Origin: Lepas anatifera
Taxonomy: Eukaryota; Arthropoda; Thecostraca; Lepadidae
DNA: 64,000 nucleotides
Assembly (NCBI GenBank): GCA_034440635.1
Contig: JAOTON010001697.1
Location: 348,501 to 412,500 of the forward strand
Direction of reading: 5' to 3'
In this document: one piece after another, positions 26,201-64,000 of the stretch
Layout of the letters: each line of letters starts with the position of its first letter
How positions within the stretch are numbered: position 1 is the first letter of the stretch
Notes under the pieces: model-generated
Databases searched by the model: none
Told to the model about the DNA's origin: nothing
The model's input: only the letters and a program-made list of their open reading frames with translations
Translations under genes and position numbers: made by a program

Positions 26201-26438
26201 ACTAAGAAACAACAGTGTCATTCACAACAACAAAAAAGATCACGTGGTGCGTGCAGATGCCAGGTACAGCGGCCCAGTTCGGTAATTTCCAACGTCGACG
26301 GGGTAAGCTCACGACTGCCGTCTAGAAGGTGGCCTCCCCATCCAACTCCAGACGCTAGAACGGCCCTCTTTAGGGGCTCAAACATGCACGGAGACGCCAC
26401 CCGCCAGACAGGTGGCGCTAGCTGAGGTCCCACACTGC
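23228..26438. other. Region 3' of LIMK, no supported gene
   Basis: 23,230-24,250 and 24,640-24,900 are GC- and CpG-rich with overlapping open frames on both strands (for example 24,680-25,063 minus) but no recognisable domain. They could be part of a neighbouring gene or LIMK 3' sequence. 25,020-26,200 is AT-rich. A pair of inverted GGGATGCACCGGATATA sequences at 25,236 and 26,080-26,096 suggests an old transposon without a visible target duplication. Confidence 0.4.
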
Positions 26439-55591
<29,153 letters not shown>

Positions 55592-55599
55592 GCCACCTG

Positions 55600-56818
55600 A
55601 CGGCCACAGCACGCGGCTCGGTCGGAGCCACTGTCACGGCGCTCTTTTACAACATCATCACTGCTCCCTTTAAGCTCGGCATGCTGAAGAATTGATGACT
55701 AGCATCAAAACAGAGATCTGGATAAAAAGCCATTTCAGACCCTGGGACATCGAAACATCATGACTCATAAACATTTTCGGAAAGTACATATTGTAGCAGA
55801 ATTGTGTAGGGGATTTCACAATTTGATATCCCAATGAACTCCATGCCGTATAAAAGGAAACAGGATGCATTGTTTGATAATAATACATCCTAATGCTACT
55901 TTTATATGGTATGGGAGTACAAGTCATGTCACTTACTACGACTTGACAAGCCAAGTACATGTCAACGATACTTCAAACTACACCCTGCATTATGCATTAT
56001 TTGTAAAACCAGTTTAGGCCCAAACACCAAAAGCCACCACATTTAAATAAAATGTGTGCAGTGAAGATGTCTTCAACTTACTCATTCAGAATGGAGTTTC
56101 AAGCTGTACTGCAACAATCCTTACAGCTAGGCTATGTTGTAGGCATTACTTGAATGTGTTACTGTTGGAGCCATGCAAACAAATGTGCAACCCAACTTCA
56201 CATTTAAACTTCAAGTGGTTATATCATAATAGAAACATGTTGTCCAGCCCAAAATTTCTGACATCTGATCTTCTAAAATTTACCCAAAAACCAACAAAAC
56301 ATATGGAAGCATATGTTGACGCCCCTGAACACATGGAACATATGGAAGCAACAATGTGATGACACAGAAGCAGAATGTGCATAAAATCAACAAAAATGTA
56401 GCATGCTACTAGGGCCAGTCAATTTCCAGTTTTTTTTTCAGTTAACCCACAATGCAGTTTATAAGCCAGGCTTAAAACGCACCAAGCGATACTGGCCTCT
56501 GAAAACAAACACAAAAGTAAAGCACCATCAGGATAATTCAAAATCCATTCACAACAATTAGGCATGCCAGCTCACAGTGAAATCCGGAAAAGGTGGCAAC
56601 ATTCCACCACCAGTTTTTCCAGCCTTCGTACATCATGTACGGCAGGGCACACATGACTGGAGCCCACCTGGACTGACTCCACCTGTAACCAGCCCATAGA
56701 GTGACCGGCTGCGTCCCCGCTCAGCACCGCTTAAATTCCCAGCGTGGTACTCTGCTTAATAACAACTTCACACTACTGCTATTGAAGACACATCTGCTGA
56801 AGAAGAAGGTATACGATC
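55600..56818. other. Upstream of LIMK exon 1, nothing assigned
   Basis: This is AT-rich sequence that should include LIMK 5' untranslated, promoter or intron sequence if 55,591 is the first coding base. I cannot identify a TATA box or initiator with confidence. There is a short local repeat of ACATATGGAAGCA near 56,300-56,350. Confidence 0.4.
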
Positions 56819-58017
56819 TTAACCCTTGCCCCGGTGGCAGGTACGAGCCACCTTCGCCCTGGTGGGGGGGCTAAAAAAGACCCCCACGATCTCAAAAACT
56901 AAGAGAGCTAGAAAAAAGCACAAAACGGCAATCGAAAGCTCTTCCAAAATGATATCGAAAATACTTGGGTCATTTTTCTTGTCAGGTTAATATCAAGGTC
57001 ACCAGAGGTCAAAGCAGGTCAAAATCGCTAATATGAGGTGTGCTAAGAAAACCTCATATATCTCAGAAACTATGATAGCTAGAAACATTTTTTCTAACAC
57101 CATTCGAAAGCTCTTGAGATGCGCTTTCATTATAGTGCCATTCATTTTCGTGTCAGGTCAGAGCCTAGGGAGCTACAGGTCACTAAATATTGGGCATATT
57201 CTTGGGAATGTCCATAGCCACCCATGCATAAGGGCGTTTACTTTTTCGCTAATAGCTTCCAAACCAAGCAAGATAAAGCCATAGTTTATGCACCATTGCA
57301 ATCCTCTCGTCAATACGAATCGAATTATATATGATATTGCTATGCCAGGTCAAATTCAAGAATTTGACCTGACCCAGGTCAACAGTCTGACCCAACTTGA
57401 CCTGGTATAGTCATGATGTATATCATTTGACTTGCATTGACTATACAAACACTTTGATGACAAAATAAAAGCTCTATCCTAGTTTATTCAAAATTTAGAG
57501 AAAAACACCAAAAAATGTTTATTTGACCTAAGGTGACCTTTTAAAGGTCACAAAACAAAGATTTTGGCATCAGCCTCAGAAATTGGCTAAGAGCAAGTCG
57601 CAACCGATGTTTGAAGTTGATTCCATCCATACTTACTGAGAAAAGCTCATTTCGTGATTTTCCCCATGTATTGACAATGGGGAGGTCATGCTCTGCACAT
57701 GACCTTAGGTCACCAATATCAAAAATCCCGGAACAAATGTTGTAGCTCCTGGTGGGCCCAATATGTGGTATGAGTTTCAACTTGATCGATTAACCCTTCT
57801 TTTAGTTATGCGGTCCTAAGTATTTTTGAGGTGAGGTCACTTCACCTGGCCTGGTGACCTGACCTGATATGACCTTGAGCCAAAATTTTCAGGAGAGATG
57901 TAAAAATGATGAAGGAACAGCTAGACCAAGTTTGGCGGCGCTGCGCTCCGCTGTTTTTTATCACTTCGGAAAAACCCGAGAGGGGTCTAAAAAGACCCCC
58001 ACCCGGGCGAAGGTTAA
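56819..58017. mobile_element. TTAA-bounded element C (1,199 bp)
   Basis: The left end is TTAA-CCCTTGCCCCGGTGG. The right end, inverted, is TTAA-CCTTCGCCCGGGTGG. A CTAAAAAGACCCCCAC motif occurs inverted near both ends. The interior holds many AGGTCA/TGACCT hexamers (GACCTGACCCAGGTCAACAG). It is the same family as elements A, B and D. Confidence 0.82.
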
Positions 58018-59358
58018 GACTTTATACCGATCGAACCCACAATAAAAACCAACACCACCCTTGTAATATCTACTTTAATGTAATACCAACCCCATTTGTG
58101 TAAAATTTGCTGAAAAACCCTCGCCAGATAAAAATATGATGGTTCCCCACCCTGCAACGTATAAAGACTCAATCACACGGCAAGCTTTATGTTCGCCCAT
58201 TTTTTTTCGTCACACATTTCCCATCACGTTTTTCATCTTTTAGTTTTTTGCCACCACGTCTCTTTCTGGACCCTGGTTCTCAACTTAAATTCACAACTGG
58301 ACAAAGCTAACTGTCAAATCAATATACTTCTCATGACCTGAAGCTGTATGAACAGAAGCAGCCTGGAGGCCGGATGAGCCTGTCTACAGGCGAATTTATA
58401 GGGGATAGGTGCCTCCCCTGCACCCCACCATCCTTTGCAATTGTCCTGGTGGCCCTCGCGCCAGTGAAATTCCGGTAGTTTCCCCTATTTCCCCAGAACA
58501 AAGAAGGGTTTCTTATCGGAGAGGGGGGCCACTTTGATCAGACGGCGTTGTCATGTCCTAAATTACGACGCATCGGGATGGGAGGTGCATGTGCCAAGCT
58601 TCATCCTGTGGCCGCCAACACTTGCAGCCTGAGGAGGGGAGAGCAGAAATCAACATTTCAGGCCGCTACCGGCGGTTTCAAGGGCGAGAAGGGTACAGTG
58701 AGGGAACACGGAGCGAAAATGCTTGATCGAGGATTCTTCGCCTCCTTACTTGCTGAAGAATTAGCCTCACTGCCAGAAAAATGCAAGCAGGGGCACCTCG
58801 TCATGGACGAATACCGAGGGCAAAGAGGATATATACTACTTCGATCGGAAACTCAACACTCTCATAAGCCACGCACTCAAACACTGACATGCCCCAGGTC
58901 GTACCACAGGTCCATTAAATGGTAAACGATTGGTCAATAACAAATGATACTTAATTATGGACCTGCCTGTGATCAGTGCCCATCAAGACGTTCCATCCTA
59001 CGCTCCTCCCCTGGGATGCGGGAATCGGCATATTCGCGAGGCGATCACCTTGACTTACAATATACTAGCTTCTGCAAACATCTTTCATGTATTGCAACAA
59101 AATCCTCTGGGAAGCAAGGTCCCAAAACTGGTTTTACACTAGGATTCTGGGTCTAAAATTCATATTGGAAAATATATCTGACAAGTGGAATAGTAAAAAA
59201 TTACAATATTTAGTGAGTCAATCATTCACCTATAATAATAACTAGACAGAAAACTCGACTTTTCACAAAATTCCCAGCGACAACGCCGCAGAGTGGCAAA
59301 ACATTCAAATTCCGGGACGTCCGCCATAGGTTTACGTTGTTTCCGTGTGTGAGTCAAA
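58018..59358. other. Unassigned stretch with one 125-codon open frame
   Basis: The frame at 58,548-58,925 (plus) contains LLAEELASLPEKCKQGHL and looks somewhat protein-like, but no family is recognised. It could be a remnant of the same element as the THAP-like fragment downstream. I do not call it a gene. Confidence 0.3.
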
Positions 59359-59460
59359 ATGGTTAAATCATGCGCTGCGTATGCGTGCATGAATAGGTTT
59401 TGTGCTCTTAAGGAAGATGGAAGAAAGGTGACCTTTCACAAGCAAGTTTTTCGGAAATAA
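59359..59460 (+). pseudogene. THAP-type zinc-finger fragment
   Basis: The ATG in GTCAAAATGGTTAAATC opens MVKSCAAYACMNRFCALK, continuing EDGRKVTFHK, and stops after 34 codons. MVKSCAAYxCxNR....VTFHK is the classic start of a THAP domain (the C-x2-4-C part), found in P-element-type transposases and derived host proteins. The rest of the domain (C-x2-H, AVPTIF) is missing, so this is probably a relic, or a first exon whose partner I cannot find. Confidence 0.55.
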
Positions 59461-59639
59461 TGGCTGAAATGTCGTTTTTAAGCCTTTAATTGTGATGGTA
59501 TTTTGTGCTGCCGGTATCGGCGATCTCCGTGAACAATGTAGGGCTTGTTTATGGATATAAGTCGAACCAGCGCCTTTTTGCAGCTTGGCTGCTTTAAGTT
59601 TGTCCACAGGTCTGGTGTGAATGGGTTAAGTGAAACTTT

Positions 59640-60453
59640 TCCGCTATATTTTTTAACTTTGACTTAAAATGAGGGGAGTACCGAGGCAGCACCAATTAGA
59701 GCACCACTGCCCTGCCCAGTCAGCCCTTGCCCCCTGGATCCGCCTCTGAGTGGGCGCCCTACCCCCTGACCGATGGGCCAGGCGCGGATCCAGGATCGCC
59801 GATCGGGAGGGGGACACATTGCCGAGAGGGCACCACTTGTGGCCCAGGGGGCGCCATTTTTTACCCAGGGGGCGTCATTTTCGGCCCACGGGGCGCCAAA
59901 TCCTACCGCGGGGCGCCGATTTTCCCATCCTGGGGGGGGTGGAAGTGGGAAACTTTTTGCCTCGCAGACCTAGTGTAAAGCGACATTTCAGGGGGCGCCA
60001 TTAACCTTTCAAGGGGTGCGGAGGGTCGATCGGGGAGGGGGTACCTGCTCCCCTTGCCCCCTGGATCCGCCTATGAGAGGGCGCCCTACCCCTGACCGAT
60101 GGGCCAGGCGCGGATTTAGGATCGCCGATCGGGAGGGGGCACATTGCCTAGGGGGCGCCACTTTTGGCCCAGGGGGCGCCATTTTTTACCCAGGGGGCGT
60201 CATTTTCGGCCCAGGGGGCGCCAAATCCTATCGCTGGGCGCCGATTTTCGCATGGGGGGGGTGGTAGGAGCGGGAATTATTTTTGCCTCAAAGACCTATG
60301 TGTAAAGCGAAATTTTAGGGGGGCGCCATGAGCTTTCAGGAGGCGCCGAGGGTCAATCGGGGGGGCACGTGCCTCCTGCTCCCCTGGATCCGCGACTGCG
60401 ATGGGCGCCCACCCTCACCCCACTCCTTGACCGAAATCCTGAATCCGCGCCTG
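59640..60453. mobile_element. Tandem pair of GGATCC-ended elements (323-bp period)
   Basis: Left ends CAGGCGCGGATCCAGGATCG at 59,779 and CAGGCGCGGATTTAGGATCG at 60,103. Right ends CTGGATCCGCCTCTG (to 59,751), CTGGATCCGCCTATG (to 60,075), CTGGATCCGCGACTG (to about 60,400) and CTGAATCCGCGCCTG (to 60,453). Each copy carries repeated GGGGGCGCCATTTT units. Truncated relatives lie at 53.81 and 40.28 kb. No target duplication was found. Confidence 0.75.
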
Positions 60454-60795
60454 AAAGGCCCGTTGAGAGAAGGGTTGGCTGCAAAGCCGCCAAAGATTCC
60501 ACCGCCCCACGTGATAATTATGGGCATGTCTCAGATATTTGTTTCATTCAGCCGTGATTAAAAGGCTCAGAGAAACGAAGAGACATCACGCAACAAGACA
60601 TTACTCGTCAAATTTGGTCATAATTCAGGACTGATATACACATTTAATACACTCAGGCCATTGGCAGCCGTCCTTTTCGCCACTGTAATCAGCTGACGCT
60701 AGTGCTTCAAATGGGCACGGCCAGCGCCCCAGCGGCCGGTCGGGAGTTGGCTGTCTAGTTATTATACAAGTCAGTGGAGTCAATTGAATCTCTTA

Positions 60796-61710
60796 TTAAC
60801 ACGCGCACTGGAGTGGGGCCTCGGAGGCCCCCCACCTGTTTTTCCGAGGTGGCCGGAGAACCGCTTGTAGCGGAAAAACGAAACCTGGCCACATTTAACA
60901 GAATTTAATAGCGCGTCGATTGGTGAAGACTTTTTGAAAATCGGTCGAAAATTTTTTGACTTATAGGCTTTCAAAGTCAGACCTGCATTTTGAGATCGCC
61001 GTAAACGCGCGGTCGGACCAGTTAGCTTGCATTGAAGACCGAGTGGTGACATCATATAAGCGGGACTATATGTCAAGGTCACTTCACATGAAAGTCAAGG
61101 TCAAGGTCAAAGGTCACAGGTCAAGGTCATATCTGCACTTTCAAGGTCACTGACCACTGTGCGTCCGGCCAAATGACGTTACCCCGTCTGACATATATTA
61201 TGCTATGACGTCATCGGTAGGGTACCCCCATACAAAGGTCAATGTCAAAGGTCAAGGTCAAAGGTCATTGGGAAAGGTCAATCCTCATTTCCCGCCAAAC
61301 AGTGGCTACAGTGTTAGTCAAAGTGTAAATAATAAGTAGTATACCATATGGTGACCTTAAAGGTCAATGACCTTGAATGACCTTGACCCAAAAGTTGTGG
61401 GGAAGCCTCTTTTAGACCTCTTCTCTATGAACCTTGTCTGCCTTTAGCTTATTCCTGCCATTTTCCTGCATAATCACAGCATTTATCTAACGATACCAGC
61501 ATGGCCAATATTTGACCTTTACGACCTCGTTTGACCTTGAAGATATTGACCTAGGTCAATGAAAATTGGTCATCATGTAGATCACCATAGCCCCCACCCA
61601 CCTACCAAGTGGCGTTTTTCTAACCCTCTTAGTTTCCGAGATCTTAGGGGGCCTACCAGGCCCCCTCCAGTGCGCGTTAGTGCCAGACCCCCCTCCAGTG
61701 CGGGTGTTAA
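60796..61710. mobile_element. TTAA-bounded element D (915 bp) with dense AGGTCA repeats
   Basis: The left end is TTAA-CACGCGCACTGGAG. The right end, inverted, is TTAA-CACCCGCACTGGAG. Between 61,075 and 61,400 there are more than a dozen AGGTCA hexamers, several as direct repeats with 0-3 base spacing (GTCAAGGTCAAGGTCAAAGG). The first 7 bases of the terminus are shared with element A. Confidence 0.86.
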
Positions 61711-63742
61711 AACTTATTTGATGTTTAGGAATAAATTTTCATAACATTTTGCCCTTTCCATACTTTTGATTATTTTTTATACACCAAGATGTTCGAATTG
61801 GACTAACAAAGTTCCACTAGAGCAGTGAATAAAAATTGTAGAAGAAACAATACTGAAGTGAGTAGGAAGTTCACCCTGCCTGTGTCTAACCCTCCACACG
61901 GCACTCTGGGATTTGGAACACTACTTAAGATTACTCATTTTGGAAACAAATATAATGCAGAATTACGAGGAAAGAAAACGGAATCCATCTAAGACATACT
62001 AGTCTATTTAAGACATTTTAATTCAATCAATTTTAGCATTAGGCCTCATCATGGGCAGGGGAAAATTTTATCACCAGCAGGACATCAGACAAGAATGCTC
62101 CAGATGAGATTGGTCCAAATCCAGATCAGATTGGTGGATAGGGGCTGGGCACAACAGCCCTTGCCCAGCAGGGAAAAGCATACACAGCAGAACTAGGGGC
62201 CCTAGTCCAGTCAGCAGAATGTGGCAGGCTTCTTTACTTTGGGGCAGTTCAAATCCTTCCCCAACTGGAGCATAAATTTGGCTGCTGGGGCAGAATTTTA
62301 TTTCCAACAAGGCATACATTCTATCAATCAATCAATCAATCAATTTTTATTTCATTTTCCATATAGACAGGTGAAGAGAAGCAAAGGACATGAACAGCAG
62401 ATAAGAAACATGAGAGAGGCAAGCAATAGTCATACAGTACAGCACAAGGTGAGTATGTTGTGATATTAGTATGTTATGAGATTAGGACAAATAATAATGC
62501 TGGTCAGTAGAAATAACACAAAAACAAAGCAGAAAAACAAAAGAGAAGCAATACAAAATAAAATGAGCAGACAGATCATCCAAAACGTGCCTAACAAAAC
62601 AAATAAAATGACGGAAAAAACTAACCAATTATAATTATATGTTTGATTGAAGTTGTGGGCCCACATATGTTCTTTACGTTAGTCACAAACGAAGGAAAAG
62701 AAAACACCCAGGTTCACACACATTGTGCCGGATAAGAACAGATAATTGCGGCAATTAATGAAGCAAAAACAAATTAATGAAGCAAAGACAAAGCAACGAG
62801 CAGGAAGCCAACAGCGCAAAAGCAGGACACAGAACATAACCAGGCGAAATGAGAGCAGAGATGACACTAAGTGCGCAAAAAGCAAACGAAAACGGATAAA
62901 CAAAAGTTGAGTTAAATAGAACAGCACAAGAGCAGCGAGAAAAAGCAAAAAGAGCAATACAAGAACGAAATGAACATAGCAAAACGAAATGAGCTCACGT
63001 AATATGGCGCGACACCTGATATATGCAGACACCTCGACCATCCTCGGCGGCTGAGAGCCCATCCACCATCCGACATTATCTCCGTGAGGCCAGCGAGTGG
63101 GAGCGTAGAGAGTCTGCACCGCGCGGAGATTCAACAGACAGAATCAACGCTGCCTGATCATGCGACGAGAAGGGTCTGGGACCCGGTCATCACCGGGCCA
63201 AGCTAGCGCGGTCGGCACTGACGGCCGGCCGCATCGCACGGACCGGCTACCGACTCCACGCTTCAGGATCTCGTCATCCGTCCAGCCTCCAGAAGCGAGC
63301 CGATGGCCTGGTCGGTCCCTCAGCTAAATATCGGCTGCGAGAGTGTCGGCTGCTTCCCACCACTCAGATCCCAGTAGTATGGCGCACAGATGCTTTCCGC
63401 CATGCAGCTCCCGGCAGTACAGCGCACGCGTAATCACCACTGAAGGCTCAGTGAACGCTGCCTAGTGGAACGGTGAACGTGAAGAGGCAGATGAGGCACC
63501 GTCACGGTTGATCTTCAGCTTTTAACTGGTCAGCTTAAAACACCTTTGACCATCCTCCCAGGAGGTCGGTAGTCCACCCGCCCACTCCCCAACCGAAAAT
63601 CCGTCCCAGTCGGTGGGGAGGGGGTGGGAAGAGCCTACAGAGTGCTTAGACCCATCACATCATATACCCATCTAGTTGTTTGAGAGGGCAGACAGCAGGT
63701 TTCATACAACGCTGCACCGTGCCAGCGATGAGACCAGTCGCC
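61711..63742. other. Unassigned, with a T-poor stretch
   Basis: 62,324-62,345 is (TCAA)n followed by TTTTTATTTC. 62,370-62,990 is strikingly poor in T on the plus strand, rich in A, and built of AACAAAGCAGA-like sequence. The hydrophobic minus-strand ORF at 62,679-63,134 is a product of this composition. The rest shows nothing recognisable. Confidence 0.45.
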
Positions 63743-64000
63743 TTAGGTAGATAGGTTATCCATGCACTTCCTCAGGTCCACCAATATTTGTTTGCTTATC
63801 GGGTCTCCGAACCGGGATCCGTCGGGGCACCCAGATGGCACTGGTCTGGAATGGGCAGCAGAGGGTTGCTGCGTCCCATGTGGCCTAGCGTGTAGGTCAC
63901 TTGGTGTGATTAGGCGTCGCTGTCTCCGAATGTAGAGGGAGTCAGCCAGAGAGACGGCGATTGCGCCGAGGTAGCCGACGTCATGATTGGACTTCTGCTT
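63743..64000 (-). CDS. Partial open frame running off the right edge, unrecognised
   Basis: 86 codons without a stop enter from the right edge: KQKSNHDVGYLGAIAVSLAD, then SLYIRRQRRLITPSDLHARP, ending KCMDNLST and a stop at 63,743-63,745. It has no start in the window. The composition looks protein-like, but no family is recognised. It may be the C-terminus of a mobile-element ORF or of a gene. Confidence 0.3.
   Translation of the reverse strand, partial: KQKSNHDVGYLGAIAVSLADSLYIRRQRRLITPSDLHARPHGTQQPSAAHSRPVPSGCPDGSRFGDPISKQILVDLRKCMDNLST

Noticed and set aside
62679..63134. 151-residue hydrophobic protein resembling a membrane protein
   Set aside because: The hydrophobic run is explained by the T-poor plus strand. 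There are no matching family features.

Overview
The window is animal nuclear DNA. It holds one large intron-split gene in a background very rich in repeats. The gene is a LIM-domain kinase (LIMK) on the minus strand, in 13 inferred coding exons from about 55,591 down to 26,439. Its LIM-LIM-PDZ-kinase order, the catalytic loop HRDLNSHN and the activation-loop [13 protein letters not shown] identify the family. As I remember the insect proteins, its C-lobe resembles them (ADPDF.PR, CC.xNPDxRP). I therefore infer an arthropod, possibly a crustacean. No bacterial-style operons, tRNA or rRNA genes were recognised.

Layout. Positions 1-724 are the right end of a transposon carrying a degenerate minisatellite. 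Positions 862-2691 are a long foldback element around a TTAA-bounded insertion. Positions 2,700-5,830 and 11,900-12,340 hold arrays of a roughly 20-bp GGGGCGGCAGTGATCAGCCA-like unit. Positions 10,525-10,990 are a 98-bp tandem repeat and 12,650-13,430 an array with a 210-bp higher-order period. Positions 18,071-23,219 form a complete 5.1-kb hAT-like non-autonomous element (15-bp terminal inverted repeats, perfect 8-bp target duplication) that is itself split by a TTAA-bounded element. Positions 26,439-55,591 are LIMK. Its introns contain a second hAT-like element (30,238-32,295, perfect 8-bp duplication), a relic of a mobile-element-like gene (about 47.76-48.68 kb) and several long tandem arrays. 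Upstream of LIMK lie two more TTAA-bounded elements (56,819-58,017 and 60,796-61,710), a THAP-like coding fragment (59,359), a tandem pair of GGATCC-ended elements (59.7-60.45 kb) and an open frame running off the right edge.

The most unusual observation is that three LIMK introns carry tandem arrays that touch a real splice junction and appear to be built from it. At 36.26-36.96 kb the repeat unit contains the last codons of the catalytic-loop exon plus its 5' splice site, about 21 extra times. At 45.92-46.56 kb the unit contains the 3' splice site plus the first 43 bases of the linker exon, in four extra copies, and a fifth copy sits in a related 17-bp array 3.8 kb away in the same intron. 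At 52.39-52.68 kb a roughly 300-base (TC)n tract forms the polypyrimidine tract of the next 3' splice site. A second theme is a family of four TTAA-flanked elements full of AGGTCA hexamers. A third is that hAT-like elements here carry minisatellite cargo.

LIMK exon edges were set by reading GT/AG sites by eye, requiring reading phase to match across every junction and matching remembered family sequence. The PDZ junction (intron 4), the start codon and the far C-terminus are the least certain parts.
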